From positions 409,759 through 473,758 of the forward strand of contig POWB01000001.1 of the NCBI GenBank assembly GCA_010912705.1: a stretch of DNA of 64,000 bases. The letters run 5' to 3'. Position 1 is the stretch's first letter; each line of letters opens with the position of its first letter. Of this stretch, positions 48,799 to 58,491 are shown in pieces. Origin of the DNA: Halochromatium sp. (GTDB lineage Bacteria > Pseudomonadota > Gammaproteobacteria > Chromatiales > Chromatiaceae). The translations under genes and the position numbers were made by a program. A model generated the notes under the pieces. That model searched no databases. It was given only the letters and a program-made list of their open reading frames with translations, and was not told the DNA's origin.

Positions 48799-49755
48799 TC
48801 AAGGGATACTGAGAAAGCTCTCCACCTGCTGCAGCGCCGCTTGCTCCACATCAGCCCCGTCCCAGAGCCACACCGCATCCTGTTCGCTGCGCAGCCAGCT
48901 GTACTGTCGCTTCGCCAGTTGCCGAGTCGCGGCCAAGGCTTGCTCACGCATCTGCTCCCAGCTCAGCGCGCCACTCAGATAGGCCCAGAGCTGCCGATAG
49001 CCAACCGAGCGCATCGAGGGTAGATCGGCATTCAGGTCGCCGCGCTCATACAACGCACGCACCTCATCTTCAAACCCAGCCGCCAGCATCGCCTGCAGGC
49101 GCATCTCGATGCGCTGATGCAGCGTCGAGCGCTCAGGTGGGGAGCGCACCAGCCGCAGCAGGCGATAGGGCAAGGCCATGCCGGCGTCTTGACGCCAGAG
49201 CGCGCTCATCGGCTGGCCGGTCACCAAGAACACCTCGAGCGCCCGCTGCACGCGCTGTGGATCATTCTGATGGACTCGAGCCGCGGTCACCGGATCAACC
49301 TCAGCGAGCCAAGCATGCATGGCCGCCGAGCCCTCCGCTGCATAGCGTGCGGCCAGCTGTGCACGGATCTGCGGCTGCGCGGTCGGCAGCGGCGACAGAC
49401 CGCCAACCAATGCGCGCCAATAGAGCATGGTGCCACCGACCAAGAGCGGGATGCGGCCAGCCGCCGTGATCTCGGCCAGCGCGGCCAAGGCATCGTCACG
49501 AAAGCGTGCCGCCGAATAGGCCTCGCTGGGATCGCAGATGTCGACCAAGCGATGCGGAAAACGCGCCAGCAGGCTCGGCGCCGGCTTCGCCGTACCGATA
49601 TCCATGCCGCGATACACCAGCGCCGAATCGACGCTAATCAGCTCGCAAGGCAGCTGCTCTGCCAGCGCGAGCGCCAGATCGGTCTTGCCAGAGGCGGTGG
49701 GTCCAGTGACCAGGATCGCCGGCGGCAGCCCCCGGTCGCCCTGCTCAGCGACCAC
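48799..49755 (-). CDS. miaA: tRNA dimethylallyltransferase MiaA
   Basis: Adds the isopentenyl group to A37 of UNN-decoding tRNAs. [21 protein letters not shown] (P-loop), [38 protein letters not shown] and the [18 protein letters not shown] segment are diagnostic. 318 aa. GTG start overlaps the mutL stop by 11 bases. Confidence 0.95.
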   Translation of the reverse strand: MVAEQGDRGLPPAILVTGPTASGKTDLALALAEQLPCELISVDSALVYRGMDIGTAKPAPSLLARFPHRLVDICDPSEAYSAARFRDDALAALAEITAAGRIPLLVGGTMLYWRALVGGLSPLPTAQPQIRAQLAARYAAEGSAAMHAWLAEVDPVTAARVHQNDPQRVQRALEVFLVTGQPMSALWRQDAGMALPYRLLRLVRSPPERSTLHQRIEMRLQAMLAAGFEDEVRALYERGDLNADLPSMRSVGYRQLWAYLSGALSWEQMREQALAATRQLAKRQYSWLRSEQDAVWLWDGADVEQAALQQVESFLSIP

Positions 49756-51730
49756 GCCAGAATAATCTGTCTAGCTCTTGATGAGAGAGCTTGATCCAGG
49801 TCGGCCGACCATGATTGCACTGATCAGCGCGCTCAGTGCGCTCCATCGACCGCAACAGCGCATTCATCTCCGGCAAGGTCAGCTGACGATTGGCACGCAC
49901 CGCACCATGGCAGGCCATGGTCGAGAGCACACGGTTGATCTCAGCGCGGACGCGATCACTGCTTCCCTCCGCCAGCAGATCGGCGAGCAGGTCGCGCAGC
50001 AACTGCTCAGGATCGGCACCACTGAGGATCGCCGGGATCGCCCGCAGCAGCAGGCGCTCGGGACCTACCCGATCAACACTGACCCCGAGGGTTGCTAGGA
50101 GCCCCTGCTGCTCCTCAGCAAGATCGGCCTCGCGTGCGGAGACGGCAACCGCGATCGGCACCAACAGCGGTTGCTGCAGCACCTCGCCCTGGCTCCAGCC
50201 CCGCTTCAACCGCTCATAACCAATACGCTCATGGGCTGCATGCATGTCGACCAAGATGAGACCATCTGCCCCCTGTGCCAGGATGTAGACCCCATTCAGC
50301 TGCCCGATCGCGAACCCGAGTGGTGGCAGATCCTGCTCCTGCTCCTGCTCCCGATGAAGATCCGATGCGGCTGCTGGAGCAAGCTCCCCGGCGCCCCGCG
50401 GCTCGCCACCGGGGCCGGCCAACTCAGGATCGAGGACGCTCGCTGGCGCTGCATCCGGCATCTGCAACGCCAAAGCCGCTGCATAAGCGCTGCGGCCATC
50501 GCTGATCCGCAACGGCAGACGCGATTGCGTCGGCGTCGGCACCGACGCAGCGCCTTGGCTCAGAGAGGATCCTGACAACCCTTGGTCCCTTGCCTGACAG
50601 GCGGGCACGGTCGCAGGATGCTGCGAAGATAGAGTATCGCCAATCCCTTCTGCCAATCGCCGATGCAGGCTGCGAAACAGGAAGTCGTGCACCTGCCGAC
50701 CCTCACGGAAGCGCACCTCCTGCTTGGCCGGATGGACATTGACATCCACTTGGCGCGGATCGAGCTGCAGATAGAGCACATAGGCGGGATGACGACCCTG
50801 ATGCAGCACATCCTGGAAGGCTTGGCGAATCGCATGCGCCACCAGCTTATCGCGCACCATGCGGCCGTTGACGAAGAAGAACTGCAGATCGGTTTGGCTA
50901 CGCGAGAAGGCCGGCCGCGCTACCCAGCCGCGCAATGCCAGGCCCACCGCCTGTTCATCGACCGCGAGCGCCTGTTCCACAAAGGCCTCGCCAAGCAGCG
51001 CCTGCAGGCGTTCAACCGGCGCCCTAGCCCAAGCTTGCGCCCGACCTTCCGTACTCCCTTCAGCGCCAGCATCCGCTCCCCCCTCTGGCCTCGCTTCTGT
51101 AACGAGCGGCACGGGGTTGAGGCAGGCACGCAGATCGAACAGCTCACGACCATTGTGCTGCACGCGAAAGCCGACATCGGCACGCGCCAGCGCCATCCGC
51201 CGGATTAATTGCTCGATGTGGCCGAGCTCGGTGCGCTCGGTGCGCAGAAACTTGCGCCGCGCTGGCACTCGGTAGAACAGATCAGAGACCTCGACCGAGG
51301 TACCGACCGGATGCGCTGCCGGCGCCGGCTCGCCGACATCATCGCTGCCATCGGCACTCAACCGCCAGCCGTGCTCAGCGCCCGGCTCACGCGAGATCAG
51401 CTCAAGCCGCGCCACCGAGGCCATGCTCGGCAACGCCTCACCACGAAAACCCAGGCTAGCAACGGCCTCGAGATCGTCCAGGCTGCTGATCTTACTGGTC
51501 GCGTGGCGGGAAACGGCAAGCGCGAGGTCGTCACGACTGATACCACAACCGTCATCCCGCACCAAAATGCGCTTGATGCCAGCTTGTTCTAGCTCGACCG
51601 AAATCTGACGTGCCCCGGCATCGAGGCTGTTCTCGATCAGCTCTTTCACCACCGACGCCGGGCGCTCGATGACCTCGCCGGCGGCGATCTGATTGATCAA
51701 GAGAGGAGACAGCGAATGGATACCTGGCAT
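49745..51730 (-). CDS. mutL: DNA mismatch repair protein MutL
   Basis: GHL ATPase linking MutS to MutH or other effectors. N-terminal motifs: [55 protein letters not shown] and [17 protein letters not shown]. The C-terminal dimer domain ends with [22 protein letters not shown]. The Q/D HxxxxE endonuclease motif is not obvious in the part I read. A low-complexity linker ([12 protein letters not shown]) joins the halves. 661 aa. Confidence 0.95.
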   Translation of the reverse strand: MPGIHSLSPLLINQIAAGEVIERPASVVKELIENSLDAGARQISVELEQAGIKRILVRDDGCGISRDDLALAVSRHATSKISSLDDLEAVASLGFRGEALPSMASVARLELISREPGAEHGWRLSADGSDDVGEPAPAAHPVGTSVEVSDLFYRVPARRKFLRTERTELGHIEQLIRRMALARADVGFRVQHNGRELFDLRACLNPVPLVTEARPEGGADAGAEGSTEGRAQAWARAPVERLQALLGEAFVEQALAVDEQAVGLALRGWVARPAFSRSQTDLQFFFVNGRMVRDKLVAHAIRQAFQDVLHQGRHPAYVLYLQLDPRQVDVNVHPAKQEVRFREGRQVHDFLFRSLHRRLAEGIGDTLSSQHPATVPACQARDQGLSGSSLSQGAASVPTPTQSRLPLRISDGRSAYAAALALQMPDAAPASVLDPELAGPGGEPRGAGELAPAAASDLHREQEQEQDLPPLGFAIGQLNGVYILAQGADGLILVDMHAAHERIGYERLKRGWSQGEVLQQPLLVPIAVAVSAREADLAEEQQGLLATLGVSVDRVGPERLLLRAIPAILSGADPEQLLRDLLADLLAEGSSDRVRAEINRVLSTMACHGAVRANRQLTLPEMNALLRSMERTERADQCNHGRPTWIKLSHQELDRLFWRGR

Positions 51731-51781
51731 GCGCTGATGGAAGCAGAAACGCCCGCTCGCGGCAAGCGGCTCGACCGCCAG

Positions 51782-51820
51782 ACTCAGCGACCAGGCTCAG
51801 CTACCAGGCTCAGCTACCAG
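51782..51820. repeat. 13-bp tandem repeats over the amidase stop codon
   Basis: Two exact copies of GCTCAGCTACCAG (51795-51820) and a third imperfect one (ACTCAGCGACCAG) lie head to tail. The TGA of the amidase gene is inside the last unit, so the repeat extends from the coding end into the gap before mutL. Confidence 0.85.
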
Positions 51821-53303
51821 GGATGATCAGCACCTGACCGGCGCGAATCTGATCGCCTTGCAGTTGGTTGATATCCCGCAGCACACTGAGCTTTACGTTA
51901 TAGCTGTCGGCGATCTCGGACAGGGTATCGCCCGGTGCGATGCGGTGTTGCCGTGCCCCCGAGGTGGTTGCTTGGGCCAGGGTCTGGGCCGGTGTCTTGG
52001 CGAAGTGGGTGCCCGGCGGCGGATACTCGGCGAAATACTCGACAATGCCCTCCAGGATAGCCTGGGCAAGCTTATCCTGATAGCTCGAGCTCAACAGCCG
52101 CTTCTCTTCGTCCGGATTCGAGATGAATGCGGTCTCGACCAGCATCGACGGGATATCCGGTGATTTCAGCACGGCAAAGCCGGCCTGCTGAATACGCTGC
52201 TGATGCACCTCGCCAAGCCGCTGCAGCTTCGACAGCACCTTGGCTGCGGCGACACCACTGAGCTCGATGGTCGCATTCTGGCTCATCTCGAGCAGCACAC
52301 TGGCAAGTAGATCATCGCGCTGCTGGAGATCGACACCGCCGATCAAGTCGGCGCGGTTCTCGCGCTCGGCCAGCCAGCGCGCGGCCTCACTGGTCGCGCC
52401 GCCAGAGGAGAGCGTGAACACCGATGAGCCACGCACCCGTGGATCGGTAAAGGCGTCGGCATGGATCGAGACGAAGAGATCCGCCCGATGCTGGCGCGCG
52501 ATCTCGATGCGCTTGCGCAAACGAAGGTAGTAGTCGCCGTCGCGAACCAGCACCGCGCGCATCCCGGAATAGGCATCGATCCGCTTCGCCAGCTTGCGCG
52601 CGATGGCCAGCGTGATGCCCTTCTCCTGCGTACCGCGCCCGCCCACTGCACCTGGGTCCTTACCACCGTGTCCGGCATCAACGGCAATAATGAGGTCGCG
52701 ATTCGATGGCGCTGTGCTGCGAATCGAGGGATGCCTATCGCCTGGGCTGATTGTTCTTAGGTCGATGGCCGCGGGCGCGGTGCGCGCCTCGACGGCAGCG
52801 ACAGAGCCAGCCTTGCTGCTGCTAGAGCTAGAGCTAGAGCTAGAGCTAGAGCTAGAGCTAGAGCTAGGCCCTGATTCTGCCGTCGATGCCACCACCGAGC
52901 CAGCCTTCGGCGAGAGATCGATCACCAATCGATGACCATAGGATCCTTTGGGCCCCAGATTGAAGCTCTTGGCCCGCACCTGCTGCTTCAGATCGAGCAC
53001 GATGCGCAGATCATCGCCCTCGCGAATCCCGCTCCGCAGTCCAGCAACGACCCGATCGCCAGCCTCGGGCTTGGCCAACTGGCCTTGAAGCCGCGCATCG
53101 ATCAGATCGATCACCAGTCGGTGGGGATCATCTAGCGCAAAGACCCGATGCTCGACCGGCGCCTCAACGTCGACCACCACGCGGGTGTACTCAGGACCGC
53201 TCCAAAGGCGCGCACCCTCGACCCCCACCTGACCGGCAAGGGTCAGGCAGGCAAAGCTCGCGAAAAAGATCCAGAGGCTGTATCGAGCCAGCGTCAAAAG
53301 CAT
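51810..53303 (-). CDS. amiC: N-acetylmuramoyl-L-alanine amidase with AMIN and LysM domains
   Basis: Periplasmic septum-splitting amidase of the AmiB/AmiC group. A signal peptide (LARYSLWIFFASFACLTLAGQ) is followed by an AMIN domain (ARLWSGPEYTRVVVDVEAP), a polyserine linker, the zinc amidase domain (IAVDAGHGGKDPGAVGGRG, later VSIHADAF and MLVETAFISNPDEE with catalytic Glu) and a C-terminal LysM (YRIAPGDTLSEIAD-type, written HRIAPGDTLSEIADSYNV). ATG 53303 gives 497 aa; the track's start adds an unlikely leader. The polyserine comes from an 8-unit hexanucleotide repeat. Confidence 0.93.
   Translation of the reverse strand: MLLTLARYSLWIFFASFACLTLAGQVGVEGARLWSGPEYTRVVVDVEAPVEHRVFALDDPHRLVIDLIDARLQGQLAKPEAGDRVVAGLRSGIREGDDLRIVLDLKQQVRAKSFNLGPKGSYGHRLVIDLSPKAGSVVASTAESGPSSSSSSSSSSSSSSSSSKAGSVAAVEARTAPAAIDLRTISPGDRHPSIRSTAPSNRDLIIAVDAGHGGKDPGAVGGRGTQEKGITLAIARKLAKRIDAYSGMRAVLVRDGDYYLRLRKRIEIARQHRADLFVSIHADAFTDPRVRGSSVFTLSSGGATSEAARWLAERENRADLIGGVDLQQRDDLLASVLLEMSQNATIELSGVAAAKVLSKLQRLGEVHQQRIQQAGFAVLKSPDIPSMLVETAFISNPDEEKRLLSSSYQDKLAQAILEGIVEYFAEYPPPGTHFAKTPAQTLAQATTSGARQHRIAPGDTLSEIADSYNVKLSVLRDINQLQGDQIRAGQVLIIPGS
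52821..52868. repeat. Hexanucleotide repeat (GCTAGA)n encoding polyserine in amiC
   Basis: Seven perfect GCTAGA units and one GCTAGG follow each other. On the coding strand they read alternating AGC and TCT serine codons and form most of an 18-19 residue serine run between the AMIN and catalytic domains. Confidence 0.95.
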
Positions 53304-53462
53304 CAGTGAGGGCACCTGTCCGTCGTCGCCACCACCTCGGCAGAAGGTGGTATTTTTACCTCTAGAGCATAGACGCATCTGAAACGATTTCCAAGCCTAA
53401 ACGGCGGCTTGAAACGACTTCTTGATGATCAACCGAGATGAGAGTAGCGCGAACGCAACAGG

Positions 53463-53502
53463 GTATCAAGCTGAATTTCCGCGACTTATTGCGGCTTGAT
53501 AC
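53463..53502. repeat. Hairpin between tsaE and amiC
   Basis: Nine-base arms GTATCAAGC and GCTTGATAC are perfect complements, with a nested CCGC/GCGG stem in the loop. It lies in the 240-bp gap after the tsaE stop. There is no T-run on the minus side, so it may be an RNA processing or attenuating structure, or a REP-like unit. Confidence 0.5.
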
Positions 53503-53542
53503 GTCCAGGCTTAACTCGGTAGCTCAGGCAGAGCGACGGCAA

Positions 53543-54151
53543 TCAATGAGCGCCGGCTGAATCCAGCGCATCCTGCGCGGTCGATGGCGCCGACAGGGCG
53601 GCCACCACCGGCGCCCAGCGCGGACAGGCACGGACCCGAATCCGGCGCCGCTCGCCAGCATCTGCGATCTGTAGCTCAAGATCGGCTGGCGGCAGCGCAC
53701 CAGCACCCCGCTCCGGCCACTCGACCAGGATCAGACCAGGGTGTTCGAGCAGATCGCGCAGCCCTAGGTAATCCAGCTCTTCCGGATCAGCCAGGCGATA
53801 CAGATCCAGATGCACAACCGGCGGCTCGACCGTCTCATAGGGCTCGATCAGGGTATAGGTCGGACTGCGTACCGCCCCCTGATAGCCCAGTCCACGCAGC
53901 AGACCACGGACCAGCGTGGTCTTACCGGCACCCAGATCACCGCGCAGATAGACGATGCCGCGATAAGCACGCAACAGCTCGGCCAGACGCGCACCAAGCA
54001 TCAATTGCGCGCTCTCACCAGCAACCTCAAGCTCGATCTCGGCTGGCAGCCGGGCCGGAGGCTGATCTAGAGGCTGAGGCTGCGCCGAAGACGGCAGGCT
54101 CACCTGGTCCGTCTTGTGATCGCCGCGTTTGAGATGACCTGATCCGCTCAT
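53543..54151 (-). CDS. tsaE: tRNA threonylcarbamoyladenosine biosynthesis ATPase TsaE
   Basis: ATPase that cycles the TsaBD complex in t6A37 synthesis. YLRGDLGAGKTTLVRGLLRGLG (P-loop), VRSPTYTLIEPYE and VHLDLYRLADPEELDYLGL are the hallmark motifs, then LVEWPERG. The 202-aa product has a 35-residue N-terminal extension and a longer C-terminus than the typical 150-aa TsaE; a later start is possible. Its ATG overlaps the nnr stop (ATGA). Confidence 0.93.
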   Translation of the reverse strand: MSGSGHLKRGDHKTDQVSLPSSAQPQPLDQPPARLPAEIELEVAGESAQLMLGARLAELLRAYRGIVYLRGDLGAGKTTLVRGLLRGLGYQGAVRSPTYTLIEPYETVEPPVVHLDLYRLADPEELDYLGLRDLLEHPGLILVEWPERGAGALPPADLELQIADAGERRRIRVRACPRWAPVVAALSAPSTAQDALDSAGAH

Positions 54152-55677
54152 GATGCCGCATCCGCCAAGCCAGCATCCGCCAAGCCAAGCAGTGGCTGCA
54201 AGGCGGCGATCAGATCGCTGACGATCAGGCCGCGCTGACCCTGCTCAGCGGCCCGATCGCCGGCGGCACTGTGCAAGCAGACGCCCACCTCAGCCGCCAA
54301 CGCCAGTTCCATCCCCTGCCCGATCAGGGCACCGATGATGCCGGTCAGGGCATCGCCCATGCCGGCGCTGGCCATGCCTGGATTGCCATCGACACAGACC
54401 GCGGCAGGACGCAGCCCGGGGCCGCTGATCAGACTGCCCGCACCTTTGAGCACAACCACCCCCCCGTAACGGTCCTGTAGCTGCCGCAGTGCTGCAAAGC
54501 GATCTTGCTCAACCTCAGCAACCGAGCAGCCGAGCAGCCGTGCCGCCTCCCCCGGATGCGGTGTCAGCACCCAGTCATCGCGGCGCTGCGGGTCTTGCGC
54601 AAGCAGGTTGAGGCCATCGGCATCCACCACCAATGGCTGCTTGGCGGCGAGCAGGTGCCGGAACAAGGCCCGCCCCCAGTCCTCCTGGCCGAGCCCAAGG
54701 CCAAGCGCGACCAGGGTCGCGCGCTGCAACAAGGCATCGAGCGCTGCCGGTGTCGACACGCCATGGACCATCAGCTCGGGCCGCGTGAGGTTCAGCACGG
54801 CTGCATGCGCTGGGTGCGTCGCGATCGCAACCCGGCCAACGCCAGCCCGCAGCGCCGCCTCCCCCGCCAGACGCGCCGCGCCGCTCATCCCCAGATCACC
54901 GCCGACCACCAGCAGATAGCCACAATCACCCTTGTTCGCGCTACGCCGACGCCGCGGCAGCAGACGCGCCTGCTGATGCCAATCGATACGGCGTGCGGTC
55001 GGGATCTCGCTCGCATAGATCAGCGCCGGCACCCGCAGGCCATCGAAGAAGACCTCACCGCTATAATCTGAACCCAGCCCGGTGAACAGACCACACTTGA
55101 GACCGATGAAACTGATGGTGGCCGCAGCCTCGATCGCCACACCCAGAGCCCGGCCAGTATCAGCATGCAGCCCTGAGGGGATATCCAACGCCAGCGTCGG
55201 CGCGCGAGAGGCATTGCTCTGCGCAACCGCATCCGCCCAGAGACCGGTCAGCGGCCGCTCGAGGCCGGTTCCCAGCATCGCATCGACGATCAGCTCGGCA
55301 TCCGGTGGTAGCCGCTCAAAGGGCTCGATGCTGCCGCCGAGCGCCTGATAGGCCTCGGCAGCGGCCAAGGCCGCACCCTGCAGCCGGCGATGATCGCCAA
55401 GCGTCAGTACGCGCACGCCGAGCCGATAACGATGCGCCAGCCGCGCCAGCACATAGCCGTCGCCACCGTTGTTGCCGGCGCCGGCCAGCACCAGCAGCGA
55501 TTGTGCTTGCGGCCAGCGTGCGCGCAGCAGCGAGAAGGCCGCCGCGCCGGCGCGTTCCATCAGTTCCTCAGCGGGAATCCCCTGCTGCTCAATCGCGATC
55601 CGATCTAAGGCCCGCACCTGCTCGGCACGATACAATGCACGCGGTAGCTGTCGGGTTTCGGGTAAGGCTCTCGTCAT
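54148..55677 (-). CDS. nnr: Bifunctional NAD(P)H-hydrate epimerase / ADP-dependent dehydratase
   Basis: Repairs hydrated NAD(P)H. The N-terminal YjeF domain (about 1-225) shows AGAGNNGGDGYVLARL and VDAMLGTG; the C-terminal ribokinase-like domain has GDCGYLLVVGGDLGMSGAARLAGEAALR, TPHPGEAARLLG and the NPGMASAGMGDALTGIIGAL active site. 509 aa. The protein ends LGLADAGLADAAS because of a 15-bp tandem duplication. It lies 3 bp after orn and overlaps tsaE. Confidence 0.95.
   Translation of the reverse strand: MTRALPETRQLPRALYRAEQVRALDRIAIEQQGIPAEELMERAGAAAFSLLRARWPQAQSLLVLAGAGNNGGDGYVLARLAHRYRLGVRVLTLGDHRRLQGAALAAAEAYQALGGSIEPFERLPPDAELIVDAMLGTGLERPLTGLWADAVAQSNASRAPTLALDIPSGLHADTGRALGVAIEAAATISFIGLKCGLFTGLGSDYSGEVFFDGLRVPALIYASEIPTARRIDWHQQARLLPRRRRSANKGDCGYLLVVGGDLGMSGAARLAGEAALRAGVGRVAIATHPAHAAVLNLTRPELMVHGVSTPAALDALLQRATLVALGLGLGQEDWGRALFRHLLAAKQPLVVDADGLNLLAQDPQRRDDWVLTPHPGEAARLLGCSVAEVEQDRFAALRQLQDRYGGVVVLKGAGSLISGPGLRPAAVCVDGNPGMASAGMGDALTGIIGALIGQGMELALAAEVGVCLHSAAGDRAAEQGQRGLIVSDLIAALQPLLGLADAGLADAAS
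54158..54187. repeat. 15-bp tandem duplication at the nnr 3' end
   Basis: GCATCCGCCAAGCCA is present twice back to back, a few bases before the nnr stop. It duplicates five residues (LADAG/LADAA) in frame. Confidence 0.85.
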
Positions 55678-55680
55678 CGC

Positions 55681-56223
55681 TCAGACTCGAAGCAGCTCAG
55701 CGCGGTAGTGAACAAGCTCGCCGATCGACTCCTTAATGTCGGACAGCGCCAGATGGGCACCCTCTTTCTTGAACGCCTCGGCCACCTCCGGCGCCCAGCG
55801 TTGCGCTAGAATCTTGACCGTGCTCACATCCAGGTTGCGATAGTGAAAGAAGGATTCGAGGCGCGGCATCCAGCGCGCCAGGAAGCGTCGATCCTGACAG
55901 ATACTGTTTCCGCACAGCGGCGATGCGCCGGCCTTGCACCAGGCCTCAAGAAACGCCAATGTCTTTAGCTCAGCCGAGCGCTCGTCCTCCTGGCTGATAC
56001 GGACTCGCTCGATGAGGCCAGACGCGCCATGGTGGCTGCGGTTCCAGTCATCCATGGCGGCAAGGACGTGCTCCGGCTGGTGGACGGCAATCACCGGGCC
56101 TTCAGCGAGTATATTCAGGTCAGAATCCGTCACCAAAGTCGCGATCTCGATGATCTGGTCGCGAAACGGATCAAGCCCGGTCATCTCAAGATCAATCCAG
56201 ATCAGGTTATCTTCGTTTACCAC
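55681..56223 (-). CDS. orn: Oligoribonuclease Orn
   Basis: Degrades 2-5 nt RNAs and pGpG to mononucleotides. The DEDDh motifs are [13 protein letters not shown], the second Asp in [14 protein letters not shown]-adjacent helices, [13 protein letters not shown] and [21 protein letters not shown] 56223 ([13 protein letters not shown]) yields 180 aa, the standard size; the track start adds 38 unrelated residues. It is divergent from the cytochrome c gene. Confidence 0.95.
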   Translation of the reverse strand: MVNEDNLIWIDLEMTGLDPFRDQIIEIATLVTDSDLNILAEGPVIAVHQPEHVLAAMDDWNRSHHGASGLIERVRISQEDERSAELKTLAFLEAWCKAGASPLCGNSICQDRRFLARWMPRLESFFHYRNLDVSTVKILAQRWAPEVAEAFKKEGAHLALSDIKESIGELVHYRAELLRV

Positions 56224-56387
56224 AGGCACCCCGCTCGGTTCGATAAAGCAATCCCATCCACAACAACCAACAGCGTAGCGCGACTGCTCAAGTTTTGCTG
56301 CGCCCTTTTGCGCACACCTTTGCACACACCTTTTCACGCATCATCTACTGCTTCACCCACTCTCTCATCCGTTCCCTGGAGGATCTC

Positions 56388-56675
56388 ATGATTCAACGCG
56401 CTCTATTCAGCCTTGCCGCCGCGTCCTTGATCACTGCTGCCGTCACTACCCAGGCCAATGAGGCCGTCGATGCCCCAGTCCTGCTCGAGCAGAACTGCAC
56501 CAGCTGCCATGGCTCCGAGGTCTACACGCGTGAGGATCGACGCGTCAACTCGCTTGACGCCTTGCACGGCCAAGTCCGCATGTGCGAGCAAAACCTTGGC
56601 CTGACCTGGTTCGACGATCAGGTCGAGGGCGTTACCGCACTCCTCAATCGCGAATACTACAAATTCAAGCCTTGA
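56388..56675 (+). CDS. Small periplasmic c-type cytochrome
   Basis: ATG 56388 has GGAGG six bases upstream and yields 95 aa: a signal peptide ([20 protein letters not shown], cleaved near residue 24), then [19 protein letters not shown] with a single CxxCH heme site at 37-41, and a tail ending in [21 protein letters not shown] distal Met ligand may be the one in VRMCEQNLG. It resembles the single-heme 'green cytochrome'-like proteins of sulfur bacteria. It sits between orn and rsgA, 21 bp before rsgA. Redox partner unknown. Confidence 0.85.
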   Translation: MIQRALFSLAAASLITAAVTTQANEAVDAPVLLEQNCTSCHGSEVYTREDRRVNSLDALHGQVRMCEQNLGLTWFDDQVEGVTALLNREYYKFKP

Positions 56676-56696
56676 TCGCGGACGGGCTAGGCTAGC

Positions 56697-57707
56697 ATGC
56701 CTCGGCGGAGGCTCTCAGAGCGACAGATCGCGCGCATCCAGCGCATTCAAGAGCGTCGCCGTAGCAAGGTTGAGGCGCGCGCTGAGCTTGCCTTGGCCCA
56801 ACTCGACGACGAGGCCGCCCGCAATGGTCTTATCGTCGTTCGCCATGGCGCCAATCTGATCGTCGAGGACAGCGAAGGCGCCTGTCATCATTGCGTCACA
56901 CGACAACATATCGGTCAACCAGTCTGCGGTGATCTGGTCGTCTGGCAGCCCTGCGGCCCAAACGCGGGGGTGATCACCGCACTACAGCCACGCGAGACCC
57001 TGCTCAGTCGGCCTGGCACCAACGGCCAAGACAAGCCGTTGGCAGCCAACATCAGCCTACTGACCATCGTCATCGCACCGGAGCCGGCGCCAACCGGCTT
57101 TCTCCTCGATCAGTATCTGGTTGCCGCAGAGCGCATCGGCGTACCGGCACTGATCCTCTGCAACAAGATGGACCTGCTTGATGAAACCGGGCGCGCAGCC
57201 TTCCTCGGCGGACTCGAACACTACGCCAAGATCGGCTATCCGCTACTGCCGCTGAGCCTCAAACAGGACCCCAGCCTCGGACCGCTGCGCGAGCACTTCG
57301 CCAGCCGCTCCGGTATCCTGGTCGGGCAATCCGGCGTCGGCAAGTCATCCTTGATCAAGGCCTTGCTGCCCGATCAGGAGGTCCAGATCGGAGCACTCTC
57401 AACCGCCACCGGCCTCGGTCGCCATACGACGTCAGCCGCGACCAGCTACCGTCTCGACAGCGGCGGGCGTCTCATCGACTCCCCTGGCGTGCGCAGCTTT
57501 CGACTCGGTGCGATCGAGCGTACCGAGCTTGAGCAGGGATTCCCAGAATTTCGCCCGTTCATTGGCCGCTGTCGCTTCAGCAACTGTCAGCATCAGCACG
57601 AGCCTGAATGCGCCATCCTAGCCGCACGCGCTGCGGGCAGGATTGCGCCTGATCGGTTGCTCGCCTTTCAACAGTTGGCAAAGGCCGTCGTCCGCAATCC
57701 GGACTGA
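56697..57707 (+). CDS. rsgA: Ribosome small subunit-dependent GTPase RsgA
   Basis: 30S maturation factor. An OB domain (about 30-110) precedes the circularly permuted GTPase: ILCNKMDLLD, then GQSGVGKSSLIKALLPDQEV, then DSPGVRSFRLG. The zinc domain is CRFSNCQHQHEPECAI. 336 aa. The small cytochrome gene upstream is 21 bp away, so the two may be cotranscribed. Confidence 0.95.
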   Translation: MPRRRLSERQIARIQRIQERRRSKVEARAELALAQLDDEAARNGLIVVRHGANLIVEDSEGACHHCVTRQHIGQPVCGDLVVWQPCGPNAGVITALQPRETLLSRPGTNGQDKPLAANISLLTIVIAPEPAPTGFLLDQYLVAAERIGVPALILCNKMDLLDETGRAAFLGGLEHYAKIGYPLLPLSLKQDPSLGPLREHFASRSGILVGQSGVGKSSLIKALLPDQEVQIGALSTATGLGRHTTSAATSYRLDSGGRLIDSPGVRSFRLGAIERTELEQGFPEFRPFIGRCRFSNCQHQHEPECAILAARAAGRIAPDRLLAFQQLAKAVVRNPD

Positions 57708-57752
57708 GGCGATTTCTATCAATCGCCAGAAGGCGTTACTCACAACGAGAGG

Positions 57753-58004
57753 GGGCGCGGCCTCCGCATAATGTCAATCAGATGGTGCCATGTCGCGTAG
57801 ATGACATCATAAAAAGATATCTCGCGCAGAGATGCAAAGGCGCAGAGAAGAAGAGAGGAAGAGAGGAAGAGAGGAAGAGAAGGACAAGAGAAGCGCACTG
57901 GGAACATTGAGCAAGTTCTTTCTTCCTTTGCGCCTCTGCGTCTCTGCGCGAGCCTCTTCTTGCCACGTCACAACATCACGCGACATCATGTCGAGGCCGC
58001 ACCC
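57753..58004 (-). mobile_element. MITE-like element, copy B, with TIRs and 8-bp target duplication
   Basis: The 252-bp element is bounded by GGGCGCGGCCTC (57753) and GAGGCCGCACCC (ending 58004), a 12-bp inverted repeat with one mismatch, and flanked by perfect copies of ACGAGAGG (57745-57752 and 58005-58012). The interior has a second inverted pair: CTCGCGCAGAGATGCAAAGG versus CCTTTGCGCCTCTGCGTC...GCGCGAG, and an AGAGGA-rich tract. It encodes no transposase. The right target copy contains the Shine-Dalgarno of the EVE gene. ORFs 57778-57989 inside it are artefacts. Confidence 0.9.
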
Positions 58005-58020
58005 ACGAGAGGAAATGCAA

Positions 58021-58491
58021 ATGGCCTATTGGCTGCTGAAATCCGAGCCCGACGCCTTTGGCATCGAGGATCTTAAGACCCGTCGCAACCAAACCGAGCC
58101 TTGGGATGGGGTGCGCAACTACCAGGCGCGCAATATGATGCGCGATCAGATGCAGATCGGCGATCTCGGTTTCTTTTACCACTCCAACGTCAAAGAACCA
58201 GGGATCGTCGGCATCATTGAGGTGGCGAGCACCGGCTATCCAGACCCAACCGCGTTCGATCCAGACTGCAAATACTTCGACCCCAAGAGTGACCCAGCGC
58301 ACCCTCGCTGGTATCTGGTCGATGTCCGCTTCGTGCGTGAGATGAAGCGCAATATCAGCCTAAACGAGCTAAAGGAGTACGCAACGACTGCGTTAGAGGG
58401 ATTTCCACTGGTGCGCAAAGGTAATCGACTGTCGATCATGCCTGTCACCGAAGCCCAGTGGGACTTCATCCTGAGCCTTGAGAAGACATGA
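58021..58491 (+). CDS. EVE-domain (YTH-like) nucleic-acid binding protein
   Basis: ATG 58021 gives MAYWLLKSEPDAFGIEDL, the standard start of bacterial EVE proteins (156 aa); GAGG lies eight bases upstream, at the edge of the MITE. WDGVRNYQARNMMRDQMQIGDLGFFYHS, EPGIVGIIEVAS and HPRWYLVDVRFV complete the PUA-like fold. EVE proteins recognise modified bases and occur in restriction systems as well as free-standing. The 219-aa track ORF extends falsely into the MITE. Confidence 0.92.
   Translation: MAYWLLKSEPDAFGIEDLKTRRNQTEPWDGVRNYQARNMMRDQMQIGDLGFFYHSNVKEPGIVGIIEVASTGYPDPTAFDPDCKYFDPKSDPAHPRWYLVDVRFVREMKRNISLNELKEYATTALEGFPLVRKGNRLSIMPVTEAQWDFILSLEKT

Noticed and set aside
51782-51820. Possible CRISPR-like array in the tandem repeats
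   Set aside because: Repeats are directly adjacent without spacers and overlap a coding end, so they are simple tandem duplications. The same holds for 41014-41061 and 52821-52868.
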